From assembly GCA_964011675.1 (NCBI GenBank), contig CAXGPR010000001.1, positions 62,001 through 126,000 of the forward strand: 64,000 nt of DNA, read 5' to 3'. Shown here piece after piece: positions 16,901-24,456 of this stretch. Position numbers and translations under genes: made by a program. Each line of letters starts with the position of its first letter. The first letter of the stretch is position 1. The DNA is from GCA-2693325 sp964011675. GTDB lineage: Bacteria > Latescibacterota > UBA2968 > UBA8231. The notes beneath the pieces are model-generated. The model searched no databases and was not told the DNA's origin. It saw nothing but the letters and a program-made list of their open reading frames with translations.

Positions 16901-18681
16901 AGCGAACGCAGGTTGTCGCGTAGACGCATCTTGAAATCGGGGAAGAGTTCGGGATCTTCAAAAGCCATATGGAACATTCCAGACAAGACCCGTATCTGCT
17001 TCGCCAGGTTGCCGTAGTTAACTCTTTCGGCAAGATCAAGCGGCGTGTCTACCAAAAAACGCGCATCATTGACCGTGACAAACGCAAGCGCTGGAGTTCC
17101 CGTAGCCAACACAAGTTCACTGTTTACAGATATTTCTCCAGGGACGAAAGTAGACCAACTCATACCACCTTCGGGACTTATGCCATTCACCAAAACATCA
17201 CGCTGCTGGTATCCTAACTCGTGACTAATCTCCTTTGCATAGCGCATAAAGTTCTTACCAAAGGGAGCAAAATACCGCTTGTAATAAAACGAACTATTAC
17301 TGTTCCAGACACCCAATTCGTCAGTCTGTGTAGAAAGGTCTAAGCTGATAAACAGCTTAACCTGAAGCGAATCTCCCTTGGGTCCGACCCACTGGCGATA
17401 TAGCTGATGACGCACTTCATCGTCTGACAGTGCCTTGCTCCTAAGCTCTTCGCTATCAGCAAAGCGTTCACCGTCCAAAATCAAGGCACTTCCTTCAACC
17501 TCCAGCAACTCGTCTGCGATAGCGTCCTCTATGATCCGATCGACAAGCAGTTCGTTGCCACCAATAGCATGACGCACAAGTGCTTCTTTACCAGTAAACT
17601 CCTCACGTCCTATCCGATACTGCACGCCTTCTTTATCAATCAGATTCCGCGCAAGCGCCGCGTCGACCACGCGCCGAACTAACATGTGATCGATGAAAGG
17701 ATCTTCTTTGCGCAAATAACGCTGAATAAAATCGTCGACTCCGCGCAGGCCTATGTGATGAGCCGAAGTGGCAAGAAAAACGACTGTGCGTGCAGGAGGG
17801 TTCTCGCGAAAGTATCGAGCAAGTTCCAAAAGGGCTGTAGCACTTGCAGCTTGCTCGGCACCGGGGGTCAATGAAGGCACGACAGACATCGCATCGTAGT
17901 ATCCCTCGAGCACGACGACGTCTTCTTTCAAGAGTGGGTCGTAGCCGGGAATCGTCCCCATAATATTCCAGGCAGAACGACGCTCCCAGTCCATCTGATA
18001 TTCGAGATGAGCTTTTAAGGATGAGTCGGCCTTTAGGCGCGCGCGCAGTAACTGACCATCCGCTTTGCTCACCCAGAATCGCGGCACGTCCAGAGGCATG
18101 GAGAGAAACTTCTTCTCCCCTTCGAGATAAACGGTAGAATCGGGCTCTACAAATATCAGCGCACTCGCCCCGAGGTACGCGGCATTAATCCACGCGTCTC
18201 CCGAGTTAAAATCCATAATTACAGCGGCCCCCTCAACTTCAAATCCATCCATGGCCACGTAATCACCTTTACCTGCATCCACTAGGTGAGCATCAACTCC
18301 CCCTTCAGGTAGCGTTGATGTTTTTACGAGGTTGGGCCATATGCCGTGCAATCGCACTGCTTCTCCCGTATTGGGCAGGATCAGTTGCCCCCCCTTGTCC
18401 ATCGGGATGGAAACATCGTATTCATGCACTTCAATGTCGTCGAGGCCAATATCGCGAAAGTTGTCTTGGATAAATCGAGCCGCTTCATCGGCTCCTGGAT
18501 ATCCAACTACTCTGGATCCCAAACCTGCTAGATGCCCGAGCGTTTCCTGCACTCGAGAAACGGGCGTTGATTTTGCCAACTGAGCAAAGTCGACTTGGGC
18601 AATCACGCCGTTAGGTAAGACAATTAGCACAGTACACAACAATAGAAAAAAGTGCTTGGCCTTAAAGTCATTATTTTTCAA
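13915..18681 (-). CDS. Giant M28-peptidase-like / FtsX-type permease fusion
   Basis: A 1588-residue exported membrane protein. Residues 1-29 are a signal peptide (cleavage likely after GVIA). Residues about 40-600 follow an M28 aminopeptidase plan, with a PA-like insert (about 130-225) and an extra helical insert (about 325-425). The metal-ligand positions are changed: EGYYDAM where HxD is expected (259-265), PGAEQ for PGADD (273-277), SAHH for the EE pair (306-309), and VDTPLD for the final YHTPxD. Next come four membrane segments (about 925-1010), then an FtsX/MacB permease: MKRRKTRTILTFLTLLLL, a periplasmic MacB-like domain, YERFREIGIYSSVGLAPGH and three more segments. About 150 residues of unknown soluble domain end it. 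The start is TTG. No ABC ATPase gene is nearby. Probably a sensor or export component rather than a protease. Confidence 0.85.
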   Translation of the reverse strand: MKNNDFKAKHFFLLLCTVLIVLPNGVIAQVDFAQLAKSTPVSRVQETLGHLAGLGSRVVGYPGADEAARFIQDNFRDIGLDDIEVHEYDVSIPMDKGGQLILPNTGEAVRLHGIWPNLVKTSTLPEGGVDAHLVDAGKGDYVAMDGFEVEGAAVIMDFNSGDAWINAAYLGASALIFVEPDSTVYLEGEKKFLSMPLDVPRFWVSKADGQLLRARLKADSSLKAHLEYQMDWERRSAWNIMGTIPGYDPLLKEDVVVLEGYYDAMSVVPSLTPGAEQAASATALLELARYFRENPPARTVVFLATSAHHIGLRGVDDFIQRYLRKEDPFIDHMLVRRVVDAALARNLIDKEGVQYRIGREEFTGKEALVRHAIGGNELLVDRIIEDAIADELLEVEGSALILDGERFADSEELRSKALSDDEVRHQLYRQWVGPKGDSLQVKLFISLDLSTQTDELGVWNSNSSFYYKRYFAPFGKNFMRYAKEISHELGYQQRDVLVNGISPEGGMSWSTFVPGEISVNSELVLATGTPALAFVTVNDARFLVDTPLDLAERVNYGNLAKQIRVLSGMFHMAFEDPELFPDFKMRLRDNLRSLTGRTMVFPRRSIVPDLPRTGAVAVVRNGKMKSYKGVRGEYYEIVDETGAFYVNRIRVNRVQIEGYYMDPITGQIVYAPDKGVQGDEAYPMLVTMDWRDKEWMVILFPCIAYNFFDIVDPLYLTKLGGVTVFDESNSAPVEYGFTTGEGPSALNEPVGVLFARPGSSIKMGFGAGLMGFRSLLLNATSITDRDKAEGEGFEIRSGVSFARTTYQAAKDMWTLDESRMRELKSFAIENQRLNSLHERARTELDAAELAQSEKRWGDFVRHTRAAFGLESRAYPDVKSTQNDVVQGIIFFMALVIPCAFFTERLIVTAGTIKNQILGFVGVFMVIWTILWLVHPAFQLSNPFVILLAFVIIALAVLVMSIISGRFNEQMKKLRTEVAVIHDTDVSRSSASVTAFQLGISNMKRRKTRTILTFLTLLLLTFTVLSFTSISTGMRFNQIQRDNEGLYEGILIRSKAWNPMEDSVLEYALSNFGQVGVVAPRSWYSNKSKAHIKMKSGERAHNALGVLGLTPQEREVTALDRALIAGRWFEPGEEKVCILPSDMISSGNLDIPLEEVGTAQIRVFGDYFTVIGVIDSRRMKDLKDLDDEILTPADFAVTGGQAVQEMAEEEQREKQGLEDTKVVIKPFVHLEPANTLIMPYETLRRVGSGNPLQSVAVRFNEGVDERAQVEDFLSRLAVTLFAGIKETGDEYVKVSIYSSLGMTTFSGMSNLFIPILIASLIVLNTMMGSVYERFREIGIYSSVGLAPGHIAWLFIAESCVYSVLGVVAGYLSGQIIAKVLIELNLLAGFTLNYSSLSAVLSCMLVMAVVMLSTIYPARKASQMAVPDVTRKWKLPPPDGDEWKFEFPFTVSGHEVLGLNVFLMGYFDSYSEESIGTFYTDGANLSCDTTPAGELYAIDMNIWLAPFDLGVSQHVTLQAIPDAEHNIYTVGLNLQRLSGEEASWRRVNQRFMNVIRKQFLIWRTVDGDAKEEYRRQGSSLLEEMRRETTA

Positions 18682-18812
18682 ATTTGAATATCCCGTTTTC
18701 TACATTGTTTCTTGCACGTCGGTACTAATATAAAAAAAAATTGACTGGGTTCCACCTCAAGGCATTGAGCACGTACTGATGCTTTGAATACGCTTTGTTT
18801 TGAAGGTTTTAC

Positions 18813-19310
18813 CTACAAATTTAATCGATTTCGAACCCAGTGAGCCAACAGACCAATTAAGATACCGCTTATTAGGCCACCTAGCAATGCAACCGGCAGT
18901 AGAGTCCATATACCCCACTGCCCTATGTACCAATATGCCAATACAAGCTGAGCGAGTTGATGAGTTACAGCGCCCCAAATTCCCAGACCCACTGCGCTGA
19001 ACACAGACCCACCTACAGACCGCGCCACGGACATAACCGACCAACTACACATGCCCGCTCCAGCACCAATAAAAAAAACGGGATTGGCCAGAGTACCGCT
19101 CAGGAGTCCTCCGAGAAAAAGCTTTAACACGCTCACCGCAAGAGCGGCAAGTGGACCATAACTCATTAGCGACAACACGACGGGCAAATTCCCCAACCCC
19201 ATCTTCATCCAAGGCAAGGGACGCGGAGCTAACCCCTCAAATATGAATAGTGCAACCGCCGCCGCTGCCAATAGGCCCGTGCGCGTCAACCTCTGAGTTG
19301 AGGTTTCCAT
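18813..19310 (-). CDS. Gx transporter family protein (heptaprenyl diphosphate synthase component I-like)
   Basis: A 165-residue hydrophobic protein with five or six membrane segments, matching PF07456. The family is named for an old Bacillus annotation but is an ECF-S/Gx-like small-molecule permease of uncertain substrate. Diagnostic are IFEGLAPRPLPWMKMGLGNL near the N-terminus and LKLFLGGLLSGTLANPVFFI, with the pattern repeated in TLLPVALLGGLISGILIG. The start ATG overlaps the preceding NusG-II gene stop by one base (TGATG). That pairing is common in genomes where the two sit near Rnf, ApbE or FMN-binding genes, but none of those is in this window. Confidence 0.85.
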   Translation of the reverse strand: METSTQRLTRTGLLAAAAVALFIFEGLAPRPLPWMKMGLGNLPVVLSLMSYGPLAALAVSVLKLFLGGLLSGTLANPVFFIGAGAGMCSWSVMSVARSVGGSVFSAVGLGIWGAVTHQLAQLVLAYWYIGQWGIWTLLPVALLGGLISGILIGLLAHWVRNRLNL

Positions 19311-19702
19311 CAGCGGCTAACCGCGTCAACTCCCAAACGCGCGCCCAGTATGGTCACTACAATTCGATTGGGAATACACACAATCATATCGCCCTGGCGC
19401 TGCACCCATCCCCGATGGACACACCTCTGGAAGAGACAGGAAGATGTGCGCATCCGAATCCCAGATGATCCAACCTCCAGTTCACTCATTCCTTTTGGCC
19501 CCCGCAGATTACGGATAGTATGTTCATCCATGTTGTATATCTGAGTGTCACCTTCACTCTGAATTTTCACTCGAGACCCCTGTTCCTTACTGTATTCAAC
19601 GCAGTAAAGACCTCCTATAGCTAAGGTAACGACAGCAATTAAGATACGATCTCCAATCGTCAGAATTGACAACCAATAGATGCACTTAAATACGCGAATC
19701 AC
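19310..19702 (-). CDS. NusG domain II-containing membrane-anchored protein
   Basis: A 130-residue protein starting with GTG at 19702. One membrane segment lies at about residues 14-36 (ILTIGDRILIAVVTLAIGG), followed by an extracytoplasmic beta domain of the NusG domain-II type. The signature is CLFQRCVHRGWVQRQGDMI followed by VCIPNRIVV, with two conserved cysteines. It lies immediately upstream of, and translationally coupled to, the Gx transporter gene, the conserved partner of this family. The molecular function is unknown; an accessory role to the transporter is the usual guess. It is divergent from the small gene at 19828. Confidence 0.85.
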   Translation of the reverse strand: MIRVFKCIYWLSILTIGDRILIAVVTLAIGGLYCVEYSKEQGSRVKIQSEGDTQIYNMDEHTIRNLRGPKGMSELEVGSSGIRMRTSSCLFQRCVHRGWVQRQGDMIVCIPNRIVVTILGARLGVDAVSR

Positions 19703-19748
19703 TCACAATATCCAATCATTAGATTGCCCCACATCATAATTGACTTGC

Positions 19749-19777
19749 TTGACACTCAGAATCAACTTTGCTACAAT
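19749..19777 (+). promoter_or_regulatory. Consensus sigma-70 promoter
   Basis: TTGACA (19749-19754), a 17-base spacer, then TACAAT (19772-19777): a perfect -35 and five of six in the -10. The predicted transcription start is about 19784, some 44 bases before the GTG of the downstream gene. This rules out the ATG at 19768 as the start. Confidence 0.85.
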
Positions 19778-19827
19778 TCTTGAATTGCAAAATCCATAGA
19801 GTGTATATTCATATAAGGAGCAGCACA

Positions 19828-20130
19828 GTGGCCGACACCCTAGGCGATACCATTCTTCAACACCTGAAATATGTCGATGGTGTGGAAGGCATCCTAGGAC
19901 AGTTTTACTATCTTAGCGATCCCGATAAATTACAGCAAGGAATAGAACGCTGGTTACTGCACACTCCGGAGGGACGAGCTTGGTTGGACAGTTTAGGGTT
20001 CGTAAACAAAGAGGCTGTTATTAAAGTTATAGAACAGGTTGAGACCAACCTTGAAGAGTCGAGCCGGGACTTGGTAACAAAGATTCAAACGCTACGCTCG
20101 TATGTAGATGCTAAAGGCACAACTGAATAA
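19828..20130 (+). CDS. Small hypothetical protein (100 aa)
   Basis: A soluble, acidic, helix-rich protein of 100 residues (MADTLGDTILQHLKYVDGVE onward). I do not recognise a family. The GTG start at 19828 is chosen because AAGGAG lies seven bases upstream and the consensus promoter ends downstream of the only earlier ATG. The first half repeats short aromatic-hydrophobic patterns (VEGILGQFYYLSDPDKL, GIERWLLHTPEGRAWLDSLG); the second half is a likely coiled coil (VIEQVETNLEESSRDLVTKI). It is the first gene of a possible small cluster with the membrane-anchored coiled-coil gene and rel. Confidence 0.7.
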   Translation: MADTLGDTILQHLKYVDGVEGILGQFYYLSDPDKLQQGIERWLLHTPEGRAWLDSLGFVNKEAVIKVIEQVETNLEESSRDLVTKIQTLRSYVDAKGTTE

Positions 20131-20158
20131 GAACGCGCGCGTATCTTTTTTCTAGAGA

Positions 20159-20181
20159 CGCCGTAAACGCGCGGCATTTTT
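20159..20181 (+). terminator. Possible weak terminator after the 100-aa gene
   Basis: GCCG, an 8-base loop, CGGC, then ATTTTT at 20160-20181. A neighbouring palindrome ACGCGCGCGT (20133-20142) is also followed by a T-run. Stems are short, so termination is likely partial. Confidence 0.35.
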
Positions 20182-20204
20182 GTCGCCTTACAAGCGAGGA
20201 CTTC

Positions 20205-20531
20205 ATGCATTGGTGGATTGCCACCGTAGTTTGTATATGCACGGCTCTCATCATTCAATATTTTTGCTCTAGTAAGCTACTACGCATGAAACAGCAGATC
20301 TCTATGAAGAATATGGCGCTGCGCGATGCGCGTGCAGAGGGCGCCCGAATAGAAGAAAAAGAGACAGAGCTTAAAAACCAGCAAAAGAGTTTGACTTTTA
20401 GCATTCAACGCATGCGCAAAGATATCAAACGCCTACGCGATCAGATCTCAGAAAAAGGACTCGAAGTCCCCGAGCCCAGTTTCCCCTTAGAAGAAATAGA
20501 AGCAGATGCTGAACAGGAGGAAAAGGCCTAA
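20205..20531 (+). CDS. Membrane-anchored coiled-coil protein (108 aa)
   Basis: One N-terminal membrane segment (about residues 3-22, WWIATVVCICTALIIQYF) is followed by a long charged heptad region (about 30-85; EEKETELKNQQKSLTFSIQR) and an acidic tail (LEEIEADAEQEEKA). GAGG lies eight bases before the ATG. The build resembles small FtsB/DivIC- or YlxF-like anchored coiled coils, but no family motif is visible, so it stays hypothetical. It lies between the 100-aa gene and rel in the same orientation, 240 bp upstream of the rel start. Confidence 0.65.
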   Translation: MHWWIATVVCICTALIIQYFCSSKLLRMKQQISMKNMALRDARAEGARIEEKETELKNQQKSLTFSIQRMRKDIKRLRDQISEKGLEVPEPSFPLEEIEADAEQEEKA

Positions 20532-20770
20532 ATACACGGGGTCTATTCCCCTTACACCTGCGCGATCCCAAGCAGCCCTCTCCCACTTCCCCCAGATATA
20601 CCTTTCTAACCATATTTTCTGCCCGGGCCTGTAGCTCCAATGCAGTTTGTTTTTTGTCCCTGTCTATTCTGCGGTCTGATGATCGCAATTGGTAACACCC
20701 GAGGTCAACCGTCTAGGTGTTTTATCAACCGCATCTTTGGTATATTAAGAATAGGAGAAAACAGACAGCC

Positions 20771-23014
20771 ATGGAAAGAAATCCGCACCAAATCCTGCCT
20801 CAAGCCAATTTGACTCAACATACGCCCCAACAACAAGATACTAACAGCCACCTAGACTCTGTTCTAGAACAAGCAAAAGATCAGCTACAACTGCAGATGC
20901 TCCTTATTGAAGTCGCGTCTTGCGATGATAACGCAGATTTTGCGCTCATTGCTCGCGCTTACGATTTTGCTCGCCTGCGTCACGAGGGACAGCATCGCAA
21001 ATCAGGTCATCCCTTCTTACAACACTGCGTCGAGGTTGCGCGCCTTCTCGCCCAATTGCGCATGGACGATACGACAGTCGCCGCTGGCCTGCTACACGAT
21101 GTGATAGAAGACACTACAGCCACATACGAAGAAGTATCCAATTCATTCGGTCATAAGATTGCCGATTTAATTGACGGCGTCACGAAGATAGACCGCTTCA
21201 CCTATGAGAGCCGAGAAGAGCGACAGGCCGAAACCTATCGCAAAATGCTCCTTTCAATGGTGAAAGATATCCGCGTTATTCTCATAAAACTCGTTGACCG
21301 CTTACACAATATGCGCACACTCGATTATATAGGAGCAGACGCACAAGAGCGCATTGCACGAGAAACTGTAGAGGTTTATGCCCCGCTCGCCCACCGCTTT
21401 GGTTTAGCTCGCATACGCTGGGAACTAGAAGATCGAAGCCTAAAGTTCCTCCACCCCAAAGTCTATTCAGAGTTGCGAGAAAAAGTCTCAATGAAGCGGC
21501 GCGAACGAGAAGACTATATAGAGGAATTCAAAAAACCGATTGAAGCAGATTTACAAAAAAGCAACATAGAGGCAGAGATCGGTGGTCGTCCAAAAAACTT
21601 TTTCAGCATTTATAACAAGATGAAGGCTCGCGATAAACCCTTTGAAGAAATTTACGATCTGCTTGCCATACGCATTATTGTCGACAGCATGCGCGAGTGC
21701 TATCAGACACTCGGACTAGTGCACGCTATCTATCGCCCCATACCCGAACGCATCAAGGACTACATATCCATGCCCAAGAGCAATATGTACCAGTCTTTGC
21801 ACACTTCGGTCATCGGCCCACGTGGTCTTCCTGTTGAAGTACAGATACGCACTCGTGATATGCATCATACCGCAGAGATAGGTATTGCAGCTCATTGGCG
21901 CTATAAATCAGATGACAAAGATCCCAACGACTTTGATCAACACATGAGCTGGCTCCGGCAGATCATCGATATGCAGCAAGAAGCAACAGATCCAGAAGAA
22001 TTTCTTGAGAACCTAAAAATTGAGCTTTTCCAAGATGAGATTTTTGTGTTTACGCCAAAAGGTGACTTGCATCAGTTCCCCAAAGGGGCTACTCCAATAG
22101 ACTTTGCCTTTAACATACACACAGATATTGGCATGCATTGCCTCACGGCCAAAGTAAACGGACAGGTCGTTCCTCTAAGCACACAACTCTGTAGCGGTGA
22201 TACGGTAGAGATTGTCACTTCGTCTCAACAGTCTCCCAGTCACTCTTGGTTGGATTCGGTCCAAACTGTCAAAGCACGGCAGTCGATTCGACGGTGGCTC
22301 AAAGACGAACAGCACGCGCACAGCGTTCGCCTCGGACAAGAAATATTGGATCGAGAACTCAAGCGCTTTCCTGATGTCGCCGTCAAACACGACCTGACAA
22401 CTATAGCCAAAGAAATGGGCCTACCCAGCACAGAATATCTTTACGCAGCGCTAGGCAGTGGCGATTTGTCGGTCGGACGACTAATCGGACGTCTCATCCC
22501 CCAGCAGCCTAAACAGAGCAAGTTACGCAAGCAAGATAAAAGAGGCGTCCGCATTCAGGGCATAAATGACCTGATTATGACTTTCGGAAAGTGCTGCACT
22601 CCCATACCAGGAGACACAATTGTAGGCTTTATTACCCGCGGTCGCGGCGTTACTGTGCACAGGACAGACTGTCCCAATATCGGTCAAATAAGTGAGGAAC
22701 CAGAGCGTATTCTTCAGGTAAACTGGGACGTTGAAAAAGATCAGGCCTTTACAGTGCAACTCCGCGTGCGCAGCCACGACCGCAAGTTCCTCTTATCGGA
22801 TATCAGCAAAGCGTTGGGAGACTGTGGATGCAATATACAATCCGCAACCACGCGTACTCTGGGTCCGATTGCAGAACAGGATTTTGGGGTCGATGTAGTC
22901 AACATTACCCATCTGCAACAGGCAATGAAAAAAGCTAATGAGATAGAGGGAGTGCTCGAGGTGCTGCGCATAGATGAACAATCTGACGAACAGATCCACG
23001 CCTTGAAGAATTGA
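20771..23014 (+). CDS. rel: Bifunctional (p)ppGpp synthetase/hydrolase (RelA/SpoT homologue)
   Basis: A cytoplasmic stringent-response enzyme of 747 residues. The domains are complete and in the usual order: HD hydrolase (RHEGQHRKSGHPFLQHC, GLLHDVIEDT, LVDRLHNMRTLDY), synthetase (KMKARDKPFEEIYDLLAIRI, MYQSLHTSVIGP, EVQIRTRDMHHTAEIGIAAH), TGS (IFVFTPKGDLHQFPKGATPI), a zinc-finger/helical region with ITFGKCCTPIPGD-like sequence (MTFGKCCTPIPGDTIVGF) and a C-terminal ACT domain. The intact HD motif indicates hydrolase activity. ATG 20771 is preferred over GTG 20717 because AGGAG (20753) precedes it and the extra N-terminal residues are not family-like. A TATATT at 20741 could be a -10 element. 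Confidence 0.96.
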   Translation: MERNPHQILPQANLTQHTPQQQDTNSHLDSVLEQAKDQLQLQMLLIEVASCDDNADFALIARAYDFARLRHEGQHRKSGHPFLQHCVEVARLLAQLRMDDTTVAAGLLHDVIEDTTATYEEVSNSFGHKIADLIDGVTKIDRFTYESREERQAETYRKMLLSMVKDIRVILIKLVDRLHNMRTLDYIGADAQERIARETVEVYAPLAHRFGLARIRWELEDRSLKFLHPKVYSELREKVSMKRREREDYIEEFKKPIEADLQKSNIEAEIGGRPKNFFSIYNKMKARDKPFEEIYDLLAIRIIVDSMRECYQTLGLVHAIYRPIPERIKDYISMPKSNMYQSLHTSVIGPRGLPVEVQIRTRDMHHTAEIGIAAHWRYKSDDKDPNDFDQHMSWLRQIIDMQQEATDPEEFLENLKIELFQDEIFVFTPKGDLHQFPKGATPIDFAFNIHTDIGMHCLTAKVNGQVVPLSTQLCSGDTVEIVTSSQQSPSHSWLDSVQTVKARQSIRRWLKDEQHAHSVRLGQEILDRELKRFPDVAVKHDLTTIAKEMGLPSTEYLYAALGSGDLSVGRLIGRLIPQQPKQSKLRKQDKRGVRIQGINDLIMTFGKCCTPIPGDTIVGFITRGRGVTVHRTDCPNIGQISEEPERILQVNWDVEKDQAFTVQLRVRSHDRKFLLSDISKALGDCGCNIQSATTRTLGPIAEQDFGVDVVNITHLQQAMKKANEIEGVLEVLRIDEQSDEQIHALKN

Positions 23015-23394
23015 GTTTCTATTAGCGTAAAAGCGGTTCTAAATTGGCTCTTATGGCGCACGGTTCGGTGGTCAACATAAGACACCCCAAATATCCTCCC
23101 ATTTTTTCTTCTAAACGGACCCAAATAATTCTCACCTACACTACACGACCAATAGCTTGGCGCTATCTGAAGCGCGCTTGAGCTTGTTGTCAAGTCACAC
23201 TTCATCTGGCCAGAACACTTTCTCTTATCACTAAATATTACACTTAATCTCGTGAAGTTAGAAGACGCTCTAAGCGACCAAGCCAAGTTGGCATTATATT
23301 CCACACAGAGCATATTACGTCGCAATTAGACGTGAAACAAAACTTATTGGCTTTACACAAGTATGCCATGGGCATTCATAACGGATCCTTCACT
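23015..23394. other. Intergenic region between rel and hisC
   Basis: 380 bp in which I see no gene, terminator or clear promoter. The hisC frame is open upstream to a GTG at 23332, but the extra residues (MKQNLLALHKYAMG) are not family-like. A TATATT at 23295-23300 is a possible -10 without a convincing -35. Confidence 0.6.
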
Positions 23395-24453
23395 ATGTCG
23401 ACACAACGCTCATTTTTTCGCACGAATATCGCCGAAATGGAAAGCTATATTCCGGGTGAACAGCCCCAAACCGACAGCTACATAAAGCTCAACACCAACG
23501 AGAATCCTTATCCTCCCTCGCCGGCCATACTCGATCAACTGCGCCAATCCTGTACGGATGACCTGCGCTTGTACCCAGATCCAAGCGCAGGTAAACTGCG
23601 CTCCAAACTCTCTAACGTGTTTGGCCCATCTCCTGAGCACTTTATCGTAGGCAACGGATCGGATGAACTGCTAACCATTATTATTCGCAGCTTTGCCGGT
23701 GAAAAAGACAAAATCGCCTATGCTTATCCAACTTATGGATACTACAAACCTCTAATTGATGTCCAGGGTGCTCGAGCTGTTGTTGTCGACTATCCCGACG
23801 ATTTTTCCCTACCACCACAGCTGTCCGAGACGGATGCACGCATTACGTTCATAGTCAATCCGAATGCTCCGTCTGGTACGCTGGTATCTAATTCTGAATT
23901 AGCTCAGGTCGCAGAAAAAGTAAGGGGAATCCTCGTTATCGATGAAGCGTACGTAGACTTTTCTGACGGCGGCAGCATCCAACTGATTAGAGACTTCGAT
24001 AACGTCATAGTTGTCCGCACCATGTCAAAGTCATTTTCTCTAGCCGGCATGCGTATCGGTTTTGCTTGTGCATCTCCAGATCTTGTCACAGGGATGTGGA
24101 AAGTCAAGGAACATTACAACCTCAATCGTCTCAGCCTTGTAGCAGCCGAAGCCGCACTCGACGACATTGCGAGTATGCGCACCCACGCCGAACAAATATG
24201 CCAAACGCGTACCCGACTGACCGAAGATCTGCGCACACTCGGTTTTTTTGTCTGGGATTCGGCGGCTAATTTCGTGCTCGCTCGCAGTCCACATACCCCT
24301 GCAGAGGACATTTACAATATGCTTCGAGAACGAAAAATCCTAGTGCGTTACTTCAACCAGCCGCGCCTCGATGACTGCCTGCGCATTAGTATTGGCACCG
24401 ATGCAGAGATTGATGCATTTACTAAAACTTTACGAGAGATTCTATCCTCTTAA
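23395..24453 (+). CDS. hisC: Histidinol-phosphate aminotransferase
   Basis: A 352-residue PLP-dependent fold-type I aminotransferase. It converts imidazole-acetol phosphate and glutamate to histidinol phosphate, and often also makes Phe/Tyr. Visible family motifs are KLNTNENPYPPSPAIL, YPDPSAGKLRSKL, VGNGSDELL, AYPTYGYY, NPNAPSGT, VIDEAYVDFS and the PLP-lysine motif TMSKSFSLAGMRIGFA (Lys about 212). The C-terminal RKILVRYFNQPRLDDCLRIS is also typical. ATG 23395 is chosen because MSTQRSFFRTNIAEME starts where the family does. It is isolated from other histidine genes. It is convergent with the DUF2802-type gene; only three bases separate the stops. Confidence 0.93.
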   Translation: MSTQRSFFRTNIAEMESYIPGEQPQTDSYIKLNTNENPYPPSPAILDQLRQSCTDDLRLYPDPSAGKLRSKLSNVFGPSPEHFIVGNGSDELLTIIIRSFAGEKDKIAYAYPTYGYYKPLIDVQGARAVVVDYPDDFSLPPQLSETDARITFIVNPNAPSGTLVSNSELAQVAEKVRGILVIDEAYVDFSDGGSIQLIRDFDNVIVVRTMSKSFSLAGMRIGFACASPDLVTGMWKVKEHYNLNRLSLVAAEAALDDIASMRTHAEQICQTRTRLTEDLRTLGFFVWDSAANFVLARSPHTPAEDIYNMLRERKILVRYFNQPRLDDCLRISIGTDAEIDAFTKTLREILSS

Positions 24454-24456
24454 CAA

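Noticed and set aside
19768..19827. ATG start extending the 100-aa gene upstream
   Set aside because: It lies inside the spacer/-10 region of the consensus promoter, so it would not be transcribed; GTG 19828 has a proper AAGGAG.
20717..20770. Upstream GTG start for rel
   Set aside because: The added residues are not family-like and a likely -10 element lies within them.
22741..23325. 194-codon minus-strand frame opposite the end of rel
   Set aside because: It is mostly antisense to the well-supported rel ACT domain and lacks any recognisable motif.
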